Shown here: piece after piece, positions 6,524 to 14,586 of the stretch
How the letters are laid out: the number at the start of each line of letters is the position of its first letter
How positions within the stretch are numbered: position 1 is the stretch's first letter
Source: an uncultured Succinivibrio sp.
GTDB taxonomy: Bacteria; Pseudomonadota; Gammaproteobacteria; Enterobacterales; Succinivibrionaceae
Direction: 5' to 3'
Assembly (NCBI GenBank): GCA_900767695.1
Contig: CAAGAC010000087.1
Coordinates: forward strand, 1-22,032
DNA: 22,032 nucleotides
Program-made: the position numbers and the translations under genes
The notes under the pieces: generated by a model
The model's input: only the letters and a program-made list of their open reading frames with translations
Told to the model about the DNA's origin: nothing
The model's database searches: none

Positions 6524-8011
6524 TCAGCCTATCCTCTTCTCGTCATCGCCGCCGGTGTACTTGCCGGCGTTGGAGGCGCTGGCGCGGACGTTGGCGTCGG
6601 CAGGCAGGGCCATCGGATCGCCTGAGCCCCTGCGCATCGCCGGGCAGAGCTTGCGGCGGGTGTCGGCAAGCGCTCCGTCCAGGCGCTCGATGACGTCGCG
6701 GATGTCCTGCTCGGAGATCTCGGCGGTCGGCTCGAAACGGATGGTCTTGGCGTTGACGAGGGTCCCTGCGGTCATCACTCGGCGGGCGAACAGCCCCTTG
6801 GCCGTCTCGTAGCCGAGATCCTGGGCCTTGAACTCGATGGCGAGCATCAGGCCGACGCCGCGGACCTCCCTGATGACGTCCGGGTACTTGCGCGCCATCT
6901 CCTCAAGCCCCGCCTTGAGCAGCCGCCCCTTGCGGGCGCAGACTGCCGGGATGTCCTTCTCTATCATGTAGCGGATCGCCGCGAGCGCCGCCGCGCAGCA
7001 GACCGGGTTGCCGCCGAAGGTCGGGGATCCCAGGAGCCACGGATTGTCGATGAGCTCCTGCGTCCACATCTTCGGGCGGCAGATGATCCCGGTGATCGGC
7101 ATGATGCCGCCGCCGAAGGCCTTGCCGTAGGTCATGATGTCGGGGGTCACGCCCTCGTGCTCGCAGCGCCAGACTGTGCCGGTGCGGCCCATGCCGGTCT
7201 GGATCTCGTCGAAGATGAGCGCGACGCCGGTCTCGTCGCAGATCCTGCGCACCGCCGTCAGGTACCCCTCGGGCGGGACTATGACTCCGGCCTCGCCCTG
7301 GATCGGCTCGAGGATCACGGCCGCGACCTTCTCGCCCACTTCCTGGAGGTTGCGTATGGCAAGCTCGATGTCGTCGGCGACTCCGTAGCGGACGTGCTGG
7401 ACCTGCTGGACCATCGGGGTGTAGGGAACGCGGTAGGTGCTCTTGCCGCAGACCGACACCGCGCCCATCGACTTGCCGTGGAAGCCGCCGACGGTGGAGA
7501 TGAACCAGCGGCCGCCGGTTGCGATGCGGGCGAGCTTCAGAGCCATCTCGACGGCCTCGGCGCCGCCGTTGGTGAAGAAGCAGTACTGCAGATCGCCCGG
7601 AGTGATCTCGGCCATGGCCTTGGCGAGGTATCCGTGCAGCGGATCGAGCAGCTCCTGGGAGTGCAGGGCCTGGTGGTCGAGCTGGGCCTTGACCACGTCG
7701 AGGATCTCGGGATTTCGGTGCCCGAAGGTGAAGATCCCGAAGCCGCCGAGGCAGTCGATGAACTTCTCGCCATTGAGGCCCTTGCAGTAGGCGCCCTCGT
7801 CCTCCCACTCGAGCACGGCGCCGCCTTCAGAGTCCGAGGATACGGACTTGCGGTACTTGAGCCAGCCCGGGGAGACGTAGTTCTGGAACTGGTCGAGGGT
7901 CTCGGAGACCATGTGCTTCTTGTCCTCAGCGGAGATGTCGCGGCTGTCGGTCTTTATGAGCCCGACGACGCGGTCGAGCTCCTGTAATACGGTCTTCTTG
8001 CTTGCAATCAT
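6524..8011 (-). CDS. patA: Putrescine aminotransferase
   Basis: A PLP-dependent class III aminotransferase that converts putrescine and 2-oxoglutarate to 4-aminobutanal and glutamate, the first step of putrescine catabolism to GABA. Residues along the whole length match E. coli PatA (YgjG): FIDCLGGFGIF, LHSQELLDPL, AAVILEPIQGE, DEIQTGMGRTG, and the PLP lysine K297 in TYGKAFGGGIMP. The ATG at 8011 has GAGAGGAG 8 bases upstream and gives 495 residues, versus 459 in E. coli. The C-terminus is about 30 residues longer, ending in a Gly/Ala/Asn-rich tail. The phosphate-loop NSGTE of E. coli is NGGAE here. It converges with potGHI, which supplies the substrate. Confidence 0.94.
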   Translation of the reverse strand: MIASKKTVLQELDRVVGLIKTDSRDISAEDKKHMVSETLDQFQNYVSPGWLKYRKSVSSDSEGGAVLEWEDEGAYCKGLNGEKFIDCLGGFGIFTFGHRNPEILDVVKAQLDHQALHSQELLDPLHGYLAKAMAEITPGDLQYCFFTNGGAEAVEMALKLARIATGGRWFISTVGGFHGKSMGAVSVCGKSTYRVPYTPMVQQVQHVRYGVADDIELAIRNLQEVGEKVAAVILEPIQGEAGVIVPPEGYLTAVRRICDETGVALIFDEIQTGMGRTGTVWRCEHEGVTPDIMTYGKAFGGGIMPITGIICRPKMWTQELIDNPWLLGSPTFGGNPVCCAAALAAIRYMIEKDIPAVCARKGRLLKAGLEEMARKYPDVIREVRGVGLMLAIEFKAQDLGYETAKGLFARRVMTAGTLVNAKTIRFEPTAEISEQDIRDVIERLDGALADTRRKLCPAMRRGSGDPMALPADANVRASASNAGKYTGGDDEKRIG

Positions 8012-8854
8012 GGTAAACGCTCCTCTCAAAGTCCCTCGGCACACATATATAAAAAACTAGGATTAAATTTTCTAAATTCATTATTATTATTTGCCTACAG
8101 CTTATCAAGCTCGCAAATATATCTGACATTTCAGACATGAGTGCACCGAAAAGCGCCGCGGAATTGCATCAGCCTCTTATCTGCAAATGGAACTTTTTAT
8201 AAAACAATGAAAACCTGCGACAATCCCCTGCCAATTCATCAGGATGCCTGATAAAAATCCAGAACCTCAGATGGAGGATTTAAGAGGGCGTGCAAGGCGG
8301 AGGGAAAGGCGCCCCGCGAGGCCCGATCCCAAAATAGGGCGCCATTGACACGATTTAGGATTTTTTTGGTGCAATGAAAAAATCCGGGATTTTTTCCCTT
8401 ATAGTTTTGCGTTTTCTAAAAGTACTTTCCGTCCGGCGTAAGCTCAGGCTCGCCGTTTTCCACTTTTGCTTCAAGCTGTTGGCTGGGTGTCCATCCCTGC
8501 AAGGCCTCGATCGGGTGCGATCGCGGGTCTAAGGAGCGGCTCTTGACCCCGATGAACCCGCATGCGGGATCGACTCGCTCTTCCTGTTCATTCCCTAGAC
8601 TGCATTGCCCATATATAGAAGATGCATGCAGCGGACATGCCCTGCCGTGCATTCAGGCGCTCAAAGGCAAGGGTTATTCTCGTTTTGAATGCAAGATGCA
8701 GCGCCGAAAGCCCTTGGCGCGCAAGGCGCGGCGCCGCTCCACGCATTCCATGCAAGGGCAATTTCTGCTTGATTCTACAGAGTGGGAATGTCAAAATGCG
8801 CGTGCCTGACCAAGGATCAGAGCACTCCCTTTCCTGTACTTTCGGTGATGATAA
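8012..8854. other. Long non-coding stretch between patA and prs
   Basis: No convincing gene is seen. The patA-proximal 100 bases are strongly AT-rich and probably hold its promoter; TCTGA-CATT-TCAGA at 8122-8135 is a possible operator. Further on are AAATCC/GGATTT (8255-8281), GGCGCCC/GGGCGCC (8308-8343), a TTGACA hexamer (8345-8350) and the repeated arms at 8358-8395. A 12-base palindrome CCCGCATGCGGG is near 8558-8569. A 78-codon minus-strand open frame (8416-8652) has no recognisable features. The prs promoter is likely in the right half but cannot be placed. Confidence 0.5.
8358..8395. repeat. Three-arm AT-rich inverted repeat
   Basis: GGATTTTTT (8358-8366) is followed by its exact complement AAAAAATCC (8377-8385), then GGATTTTTT again (8387-8395). 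The middle arm can pair with either flank over 9 bp, with a loop of 10 bases or, on the right, almost none. Such alternative pairing resembles attenuators but the stems are weak, and the distance to prs is about 460 bases. Confidence 0.6.
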
Positions 8855-9808
8855 ATGGCTGATATGAAACTGTTTGCCGGGAATGCCATCCCGGACCTGG
8901 CCAAAAGCATCGCGTCGCGCCTCTACACCAGGCTAGGCGACGCCACTGTCGACCGCTTCAGCGACGGCGAAGTGCACGTGCAGATCAACGAGTATGTCCG
9001 CGGATGCGACATCTTCGTGATCCAGTCCACCTGCGCGCCCACCAACGAGAACCTGATGGAACTGCTGATCATGATCGACGCGATGCGCCGTGCCTCCGCA
9101 GGGCGCATCACCGCAGTGATCCCCTACTTCGGCTATGCCCGCCAGGACCGCCGCCTCCGCTCGGCTCGCGTGCCCATCACCGCCAAGGTCGTGGCCGATC
9201 TGCTCTCCTCCGTCGGCGTCGACCGCGTGCTCACCGTCGACCTCCACGCCGAGCAGATCCAGGGCTTCTTCGACGTCCCGGTTGACAACTGCTTCTCCAG
9301 CCAGATCTTCGTGGACGACATGCTCGCCCGCAAGCTCGAGCACCCCTGCGTGGTCTCCCCCGACATGGGCGGCGTCGTCAGGGCCCGCGCCATCGCCAAG
9401 CTCCTCAACAACGCCGACATCGCGATCATCGACAAGCGCCGCCCGCGCCCTAACGTCTCCGAGGTCATGAACCTCATCGGCGAGGTCAAGGACCGCGACT
9501 GCATCATCGTCGACGACATCGCCGACACCGCCGGCACCCTCTGCAAGGCCGCCGCCGCCCTGAAGGATCGCGGCGCCAAGAGCGTCTACGCCTACGTGAC
9601 TCACCCAGTGCTCTCAGGCCCTGCCTATGACAACATCTCCAAGTCCGTCATCGACCAGCTCGTCGTGACCGACACCATCCCCGCCACCCCGAAGTTCGCC
9701 GCCTTGAAGAACTTCAGGCAGGTGACCCTCGCCCCGATGCTCGCCGAGGCAATCAGGCGCATCAACAACGAGGAGTCGATCTCCGCGATGTTCCAGAGCG
9801 CCCAGTAA
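8855..9808 (+). CDS. prs: Ribose-phosphate pyrophosphokinase
   Basis: PRPP synthase transfers pyrophosphate from ATP to ribose 5-phosphate, feeding purine, pyrimidine, NAD, histidine and tryptophan synthesis. The 317 residues match class I Prs: FSDGEVHVQINEYVRG (35-50), the ATP-binding PYFGYARQDRRLRSARVPITA (90-110), catalytic DLHAEQIQGFF (129 on), and a ribose-5-phosphate/PRPP loop VDDIADTAGTL (219-229), where enterics have DDMIDTGGTL. It ends NEESISAMF as in E. coli. The ATG at 8855 reproduces the MxDMKLFAGN start; GGTGA 8 bases upstream is a weak ribosome-binding site. Single gene with its own terminator. Confidence 0.97.
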   Translation: MADMKLFAGNAIPDLAKSIASRLYTRLGDATVDRFSDGEVHVQINEYVRGCDIFVIQSTCAPTNENLMELLIMIDAMRRASAGRITAVIPYFGYARQDRRLRSARVPITAKVVADLLSSVGVDRVLTVDLHAEQIQGFFDVPVDNCFSSQIFVDDMLARKLEHPCVVSPDMGGVVRARAIAKLLNNADIAIIDKRRPRPNVSEVMNLIGEVKDRDCIIVDDIADTAGTLCKAAAALKDRGAKSVYAYVTHPVLSGPAYDNISKSVIDQLVVTDTIPATPKFAALKNFRQVTLAPMLAEAIRRINNEESISAMFQSAQ

Positions 9809-9828
9809 GGCCGAAGGAACACTTGCAG

Positions 9829-9860
9829 AAGGCGGGCGCAAGGCGCCCGCCTTATTGTTT
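9829..9860 (+). terminator. Terminator of prs
   Basis: AAGGCGGGCGC pairs perfectly over 11 bp with GCGCCCGCCTT around AAG and is followed by ATTGTTT. It starts 20 bases after the prs stop. Confidence 0.88.
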
Positions 9861-9879
9861 GCCTGAACTAAAGTCCTTG

Positions 9880-9936
9880 ATCGGCAGATTCACCTTAAAA
9901 TCGGCAGAATCCGCTTTGAGGATATCGGCAGATTCC
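9880..9936. repeat. Three direct repeats of ATCGGCAGAWTC
   Basis: Copies start at 9880 (ATCGGCAGATTC), 9900 (ATCGGCAGAATC) and 9924 (ATCGGCAGATTC), with start-to-start spacings of 20 and 24. The first and third are identical over 12 bases; the second differs at one. They lie between two terminators and outside any gene. Iterated short repeats of this size are typical of protein-binding arrays such as transposon ends or operators. Confidence 0.75.
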
Positions 9937-9980
9937 CTACAGCAAATTCTCAATGGGCCTTGACGCTGAAGCCTGCTCTT

Positions 9981-10012
9981 GAAACGACAGGGGGAGCCAT
10001 ACGGCTCCCCCT
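9981..10012 (-). terminator. Probable terminator of the EAL-HDOD-type gene
   Basis: AGGGGGAGCC pairs over 10 bp with GGCTCCCCCT around ATAC, 19 bases after the stop at 10031. On the minus strand the stem is followed by GTCGTTTC, so the U-run is poor. Confidence 0.55.
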
Positions 10013-10030
10013 TCTGCATTGGCGCTCAGC

Positions 10031-11404
10031 TCAGGCTGGCTGCTTCTGCTGGCCTGCCGCGCCATCGGACTTGATGGCCTTTGTGACCTCGTCGGCCCAG
10101 ATCATCGCCCTGAAGTAGAGGCGGTAGTAGTCCTCCTTGGTGATCACAAGCCCGCTCCTCGTGGTGAACTCGTTGATCTTGGCGCTGTTGTGACGCCTGA
10201 TCTCCTTCATGAAGTTGCACACGAGCCCCAGCGTCGAGGTGTCGGCGAGGAAGGAGTTGACTGCCGTGAGCATGAACTCGTTCTCGACGTTCTCGCTCGT
10301 GTCGTGGATCATCTCGGGGAGCAGCAGCAGGAAGCCCACCATGAAGGCGTGGCGCGACTCGTAGTCGTCGCAGGGCTGCTCGGCAAGTGACTCCAGGAGC
10401 TTGCCCGTGACGAGCGCCCTGCGGAAGTAGCCAAGCTCGACCAGATCGGGGCTGTAGCGCGCGGCGAGGTTGTGCTTTTCAAAGGTCTCCTTCTCGGCAA
10501 GGCAGAGCATCTGGTAGCCGACGCACACGCACATGAGGCTGGTGACGTCATTCTGCGAGAGCCTGACCTGGCCTCCGGAGACCATGTTGTTGGGCTTGCC
10601 GGTGAGCTCGATGACCTTCTTCGAGTTGAGGATCCCGTACATCGCCCTGCCCATCTCGGGGTACTTGCGCGAGAGGGCGCTCACGCCCCTCAGGCTGTAG
10701 ATCCCCGAGAAGAGCTCGGCGATGGTGCGGATGAGCTCGTGCTGCCACACCGGGCGCTCCTTGTGCTCGAGCACCTCGGGCTGGACGTAGCCGAGCACGA
10801 GATCGTAGTAGGATGCGTCCTTGAGCGTGAAGTCCTCCCCGGGAGGCCTCACGCCGATGGACTTGAGGTTCTTGTTGGCAGTCCTCAGGCCGTTGAACGC
10901 GGTCATGAGGCCCGAGCGGTGGCGGTGGTCCACGAAGACGTAGTCAAGGCAGGCCATGAGATCGGGCTTCTTGGGCAGATCGCCCAGCTCGCCCAGGGTC
11001 ATCGCGAACTGCGCCCCGGCGCGGCGCAGGCCGGTCATGATGCGGTCCTCGCCTGGCTTGAGCCTGTAGGAGTCGGGCAGCTTGATGATGAGGCGCTTCT
11101 CGGGGATGCGGTTGCGCCAGCGCAGCCAGCCTCCCGTGGGGGCGGCCTGGACCACGACGCGCTCGCAGTTGTCGTAGAAGAGGTAGGGCGCGTTATGCGT
11201 GGAGAGCAGGTTGCGCAGCAGATCGCCGGTCTGATCGGCGCCCACCGGCTCGTCGCCCAGGGTGTGCCCGGGCGAGAGCGAGAGGTAGTACATGACAGTC
11301 CGCCCCGCCGCGTTCTCAAGCGGCAGGCGCTCGTAGAGGCAGCAGCGGTTGCGGGCTGAGGTCTCGGCGCTGTAGCCGCTGCTGTAGATATTGAGGTCTG
11401 ACAT
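10031..11404 (-). CDS. Degenerate EAL-HDOD (YuxH-like) signalling protein
   Basis: The 457-residue product appears to have two parts. Residues 20-215 follow an EAL-like layout: a YERLPLENAAGRTVMYYLSLSPG opening like the RQPIFDxxxxVxGYELLFR segment, and a closing DLVLGYVQPEVLE like the FDLFQGYFFSxPE end of EAL domains. No ExL catalytic motif is visible, so cyclic-di-GMP hydrolysis is unlikely. Residues 225-430 look like an all-helical HDOD domain (LSRKYPEMGRAMYGILNS, LGYFRRALVTGKLLESLA, HAFMVGFLLLLPEM). Such proteins are regulators of uncertain output. I chose the ATG at 11404 because the open frame upstream is not protein-like; its ribosome-binding site is weak. The family call is from pattern only. 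Confidence 0.55.
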   Translation of the reverse strand: MSDLNIYSSGYSAETSARNRCCLYERLPLENAAGRTVMYYLSLSPGHTLGDEPVGADQTGDLLRNLLSTHNAPYLFYDNCERVVVQAAPTGGWLRWRNRIPEKRLIIKLPDSYRLKPGEDRIMTGLRRAGAQFAMTLGELGDLPKKPDLMACLDYVFVDHRHRSGLMTAFNGLRTANKNLKSIGVRPPGEDFTLKDASYYDLVLGYVQPEVLEHKERPVWQHELIRTIAELFSGIYSLRGVSALSRKYPEMGRAMYGILNSKKVIELTGKPNNMVSGGQVRLSQNDVTSLMCVCVGYQMLCLAEKETFEKHNLAARYSPDLVELGYFRRALVTGKLLESLAEQPCDDYESRHAFMVGFLLLLPEMIHDTSENVENEFMLTAVNSFLADTSTLGLVCNFMKEIRRHNSAKINEFTTRSGLVITKEDYYRLYFRAMIWADEVTKAIKSDGAAGQQKQPA

Positions 11405-11712
11405 GTGTTTGGACTGTGGTGCTGTCTTGTGAGTTTGCGCAACGTTTTCCAGGCATCCTGCCCCTGCGTACGCGCTCGCACATTTTAGGTTAAAAAGGCT
11501 TCCTGCCCAATGAAGCGCGTTCAAAAATGCGACTTCTATTCCGCGATTCGGAGCGTTTTCAGAAAAAACCGGGCGCCATTCCCGGCAAATGGACAAAAGC
11601 GCGTGATCCCTGGCGCATTCGCCATCCCGGCACCTGCCTAAAATGCGCATCTTAAAGGGGGGATCCGGCGCCTTGCCGTATAATTGAGGCAGGACTACAG
11701 AGGGAGGCAACC
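11405..11712. promoter_or_regulatory. Divergent intergenic region with a TATAAT promoter for the NqrM-like gene
   Basis: These 308 bases separate two divergent genes. A perfect TATAAT at 11679-11684 lies 28 bases before the plus-strand ATG at 11713, with no good -35 hexamer 16-18 bases upstream. GGGAGG at 11702-11707 is the ribosome-binding site. Nothing convincing was found for the minus-strand gene, and no small gene is supported. Confidence 0.5.
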
Positions 11713-11949
11713 ATGATCTACATAGCAAGCTTTGCCGTATTCGTCTTCTTCGCAGGGGCAATGGCTCTTGGGATGATCATCTCCAAGCGCCAGCTCAAGA
11801 CCGAGGACGAGGCCACCGCCGACATCCTGCGCAGCATCAACTGCGCCGCCTGCACCAGCACGCTCTGCTCGCTGGCAGGCAGCAGGAACGCCACTCCCAG
11901 GAAAGGCTGCGAGGCCGAGCTCAAGGCCATCCCCCACCGCAATGTCTGA
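11713..11949 (+). CDS. Small cysteine-containing membrane protein, NqrM-like
   Basis: The 78-residue protein has one N-terminal membrane helix (residues 3-23), a short basic turn (SKRQLK) and a soluble tail with four cysteines C44, C47, C52 and C66. Size, single helix, conserved MALG turn and clustered cysteines resemble NqrM (DUF539), thought to deliver iron for maturation of the Na+-pumping NADH:quinone reductase. In nqr loci nqrM sits beside apbE, as here. However, the usual GSCGG and CxCxxPCD cysteine pattern is not present, so this may be a divergent relative or an analogue. GGGAGG precedes the ATG by 5 bases. Confidence 0.55.
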   Translation: MIYIASFAVFVFFAGAMALGMIISKRQLKTEDEATADILRSINCAACTSTLCSLAGSRNATPRKGCEAELKAIPHRNV

Positions 11950-11968
11950 CAGGGCGCAAGAGCGCAGG

Positions 11969-11989
11969 GGCCGCCGCAAGGCGGCCTTT
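11969..11989 (+). terminator. Weak hairpin between the NqrM-like gene and apbE
   Basis: GGCCGCC pairs with GGCGGCC around a GCAA tetraloop and is followed by only TTT. It may cause partial termination, so apbE could be transcribed with or separately from the preceding gene. Confidence 0.45.
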
Positions 11990-12039
11990 GAGTGTCAGGC
12001 GAGATCTTTTCCACACCAAATCCAATCCGGAACACCCAA

Positions 12040-13113
12040 ATGAAACTTAAACTGGCAGCTTGCGCCATGGCCCTGGCAGCGCTGGCGCTTTCAGGCTGCG
12101 ACAAGGCAGCTCCCGAGGCCGAGGCCACCCGCGCTACCGGCAGGACCATGGGCACCTTCTACTCGGTGCAGGCCGTTGGCAGGTACAAGGACGGACCGGC
12201 GGCCCTCCAGAAGGACTGCGACGCCCAGTTCAAGACGATCACCGACGCCATCTCGACTTTCGACAAGGACGCCGAGCTTGCGCGCATCGACGCGAACGCC
12301 ACGGCCGATCCCATCGAGATCTCCCCCTACCTTGCGGGGATCATCCAGGGCTGCCTCAGGCAGTCCGAGCGCGTCGGCTACGCGATGGACGTCTCGGTGG
12401 GCCCGCTCGTGAACCTCTGGGGCTTCGGCCCGGACAAGCGCCCCTCCTCCACCCCCAGCGACGAGGAGATCGCGAAGGCCAAGGCCCTGACCGGCCCCGG
12501 ATCATTCAGGATCTTCGAGAAGGACGGGAAGGAGTACCTGCAAAAGCGCGATCCGGACGTGAGGATCGATCTCTCGACCGTGGGCGAGGGCCTGGGCGCC
12601 GACGCCGCAGCGGACATGCTCGACAAGGCCGGGGTCAGGGACTACCTCGCCTCGGTTGCCGGGGCGAGCCGCTCGAAGGGCAAAAATCCTTCAGGCAAGG
12701 ACTGGAGGATCGGCATCGAGGATCCCTCCAATCCAGACCACAACGTGTTCCAAGCCGTCTGCCCGCTGGGCATGGCCATGTCCACCGCAGGCTCCTACCG
12801 CAACTACTTCAAGGACTCCAGGACCGGGAAAATCTTCTCGCACGCGATCGACCCGAAGACCGGCGCTCCGGTAAGCCACAGCACGATGTCGGTGACCGTC
12901 ATCGCCAAGACCGCCTTCGAGACCGACGCCCTGGACACCGGGCTCCTGGTCCTCGGCGCCGACGAGGCGCTCAGGCTTGCAAACCGCGAGGGGATGGCGA
13001 TCTTCACCATCGAGATGAGGGACGGCAGGCCCTACGCGCGCTATTCAAAGTCATTCGCCCCGTACCTCAAGTGCGCGGACAAGGTGAACGCAACCCTTGA
13101 GGAGGCTCAGTGA
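12040..13113 (+). CDS. apbE: FAD:protein FMN transferase lipoprotein
   Basis: ApbE attaches FMN covalently to threonine in flavoproteins such as NqrB/NqrC or RnfG/RnfD on the periplasmic side. The start MKLKLAACAMALAALALSGC is a lipoprotein signal with lipobox LSGC, C20 being the lipidated residue. Domain motifs are RTMGTFYSV (35-43), FDKDAELARI (74-83), DLSTVGEGLGAD (178-189), WRIGIEDP (222-229), AMSTAGSYRNYF (246-257), HAIDPKTGAPV (268-278) and the metal-binding ETDALDTGLLVLG (294-306), all close to E. coli ApbE. I chose the ATG at 12040, giving 357 residues; the ribosome-binding site is poor. The stop overlaps the mpl start (TGATG). No flavoprotein target is in the window. Confidence 0.93.
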   Translation: MKLKLAACAMALAALALSGCDKAAPEAEATRATGRTMGTFYSVQAVGRYKDGPAALQKDCDAQFKTITDAISTFDKDAELARIDANATADPIEISPYLAGIIQGCLRQSERVGYAMDVSVGPLVNLWGFGPDKRPSSTPSDEEIAKAKALTGPGSFRIFEKDGKEYLQKRDPDVRIDLSTVGEGLGADAAADMLDKAGVRDYLASVAGASRSKGKNPSGKDWRIGIEDPSNPDHNVFQAVCPLGMAMSTAGSYRNYFKDSRTGKIFSHAIDPKTGAPVSHSTMSVTVIAKTAFETDALDTGLLVLGADEALRLANREGMAIFTIEMRDGRPYARYSKSFAPYLKCADKVNATLEEAQ

Positions 13114-14465
13114 TGCGCATCCACATCCTGGGGATCTGCGGGACCTTCATGGGCGGCATCGCCGCCATCGCCCGCCAGGCCGGATTCGAGGTCACGGGCG
13201 CCGACGCCAACGCCTACCCGCCGATGAGCGACGAGCTTCAGGCGCTGGGCATCAGGCTCCACCGCGGCTATGACGCCGGGCAGCTCGACGACCGCCCCGA
13301 TCTCATCGTGGTCGGCAACGTGATGCGCCGCGGCATGCCGGTCATCGAGCGCATGCTCAACGAGGGCCTGCCCTACGTCTCGGGCCCCCAGTGGCTTGAG
13401 GAGCACTACCTCAAGGGCAGGAAGGTGATGGCCGTCTCCGGCACCCACGGCAAGACCACCACCTCCTCGATGCTCGCCTGGATCCTGGAGAGCGCGGGCC
13501 TCAACCCGGGCTTCCTCATCGGCGGCATGCCGGGCAACTTCAAGGTCTCGGCGCGCTCGACGGACAGCCACTGGTTCGTCATCGAGGCCGACGAGTACGA
13601 CTGCGCCTTCTTCGACAAGCGCTCGAAGTTCGTCCACTACCACCCGCGCGCCCTCGTCATCAACAACATCGAGTACGATCACGCCGACATCTTCGCCAAC
13701 GTCGGCGAGATCGAGCGCCAGTTCCACCACCTCGTGCGCACCGTGCCCTCGGAGGGGCTCATCGTCGCCCCCGCGCGCGACGCCAACGTTGACGACGCTC
13801 TCTCCATGGGCTGCTGGACCCCGGTCGTGCGCGTGGGCGATGGCGGCGCCCTCGTGGGCCGCCCGCTCTCCCCGGACTGCTCGTCATTTGAAGTGCTCGA
13901 GGACGGCAGGAAGATCTGCGAGTGCTCCTTTGCCTGCACGGGCGAATACAGCATGCACAACGCGCTGATGGCGATGGCCTGCGCGCGCTATGCCGGCATC
14001 AGCCTTGAGGACTCCTCAAAGGCGCTCTCCTCCTTCAAGCTTCCCAGGCGCCGCATGGAGCTCAAGGGCACCGAGGGCGGTGTCGAGGTCTACGACGACT
14101 TCGCGCACCACCCCACCGCGGTGAGGGTCACGCTGCACGGGCTTCGCGAGAAGGCCGGACCATCCTGCCGCATCGTCGCGGTCTTCGAGCCGCGCTCGAA
14201 CTCCATGAAGATGGGCGCCAACGCCGAGGCCCTGCCAGCATCCTTCAACGATGCGGACGAGGCCTTCATCTACGCCCCGGACGCGGTCAGGTGGAACGCC
14301 GACGCGATGGCCTCGGACCGCATCCGCGTCTGCCACGATCTGGACATGCTGGTCAAGGAAGTCGCATCCGCCTGTCCTCCGGGCACCAAGGTGCTCGCGA
14401 TGAGCAACGGCTCCTTCGGCGGCTTCCACCAGAAGCTGCTGAAGGCCCTCTCGCAGCGCGCCTGA
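13113..14465 (+). CDS. mpl: UDP-MurNAc:L-Ala-gamma-D-Glu-meso-Dap ligase
   Basis: Mpl ligates recycled murein tripeptide to UDP-N-acetylmuramate, returning turnover products to peptidoglycan synthesis. The 450 residues start MRIHILGICGTFMGG, as in E. coli. The ATP loop is SGTHGKTTTSSM (109-120); EADEYDCAFFDKRSKF and NNIEYDHADIF are the Mur-ligase metal and nucleotide segments; YDDFAHHPTAV and FEPRSNSMK belong to the C-terminal domain. The ATG at 13113 shares its A with the apbE stop, and GAGGAGG lies 7 bases upstream; a GTG one codon earlier is less likely. No functional link to apbE is known; coupling may simply reflect position. Confidence 0.96.
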   Translation: MRIHILGICGTFMGGIAAIARQAGFEVTGADANAYPPMSDELQALGIRLHRGYDAGQLDDRPDLIVVGNVMRRGMPVIERMLNEGLPYVSGPQWLEEHYLKGRKVMAVSGTHGKTTTSSMLAWILESAGLNPGFLIGGMPGNFKVSARSTDSHWFVIEADEYDCAFFDKRSKFVHYHPRALVINNIEYDHADIFANVGEIERQFHHLVRTVPSEGLIVAPARDANVDDALSMGCWTPVVRVGDGGALVGRPLSPDCSSFEVLEDGRKICECSFACTGEYSMHNALMAMACARYAGISLEDSSKALSSFKLPRRRMELKGTEGGVEVYDDFAHHPTAVRVTLHGLREKAGPSCRIVAVFEPRSNSMKMGANAEALPASFNDADEAFIYAPDAVRWNADAMASDRIRVCHDLDMLVKEVASACPPGTKVLAMSNGSFGGFHQKLLKALSQRA

Positions 14466-14521
14466 GGCTTGCGCCAGGGCGCTGTGCTCCTTGGCGCATG
14501 CTATGATCCGCAGTCAGTGTC

Positions 14522-14569
14522 GCCGGGCGCCCGCGCCCGGCAGCCCCGCCGTTCCCGGCGGGGCTTTTG
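14522..14569 (+). terminator. Tandem GC-rich hairpins ahead of proS, the second terminator-like
   Basis: GCCGGGC (14522-14528) pairs with GCCCGGC (14535-14541). Immediately after, GCCCCGCC (14543-14550) pairs with GGCGGGGC (14557-14564) and TTTTGC follows. This can end mpl transcription. A TATGAT hexamer at 14502-14507 upstream could be a proS promoter, in which case the hairpins are in the proS leader. Confidence 0.7.
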
Positions 14570-14586
14570 CAATCTTGGTAACGAAA

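Noticed and set aside
8500..8590. tRNA-like segment
   Set aside because: A GGGATCGACTC stretch looks like a T-arm but no acceptor or anticodon stems can be formed around it.
8416..8652. Minus-strand 78-codon open frame in the patA-prs gap
   Set aside because: No ribosome-binding site, no recognisable motif and atypical composition; probably chance.
12580..12680. ApbE with changed active residues (GEG instead of KGY-type motif)
   Set aside because: E. coli ApbE has the same DLSTVGEG segment, so this is normal for the subgroup.
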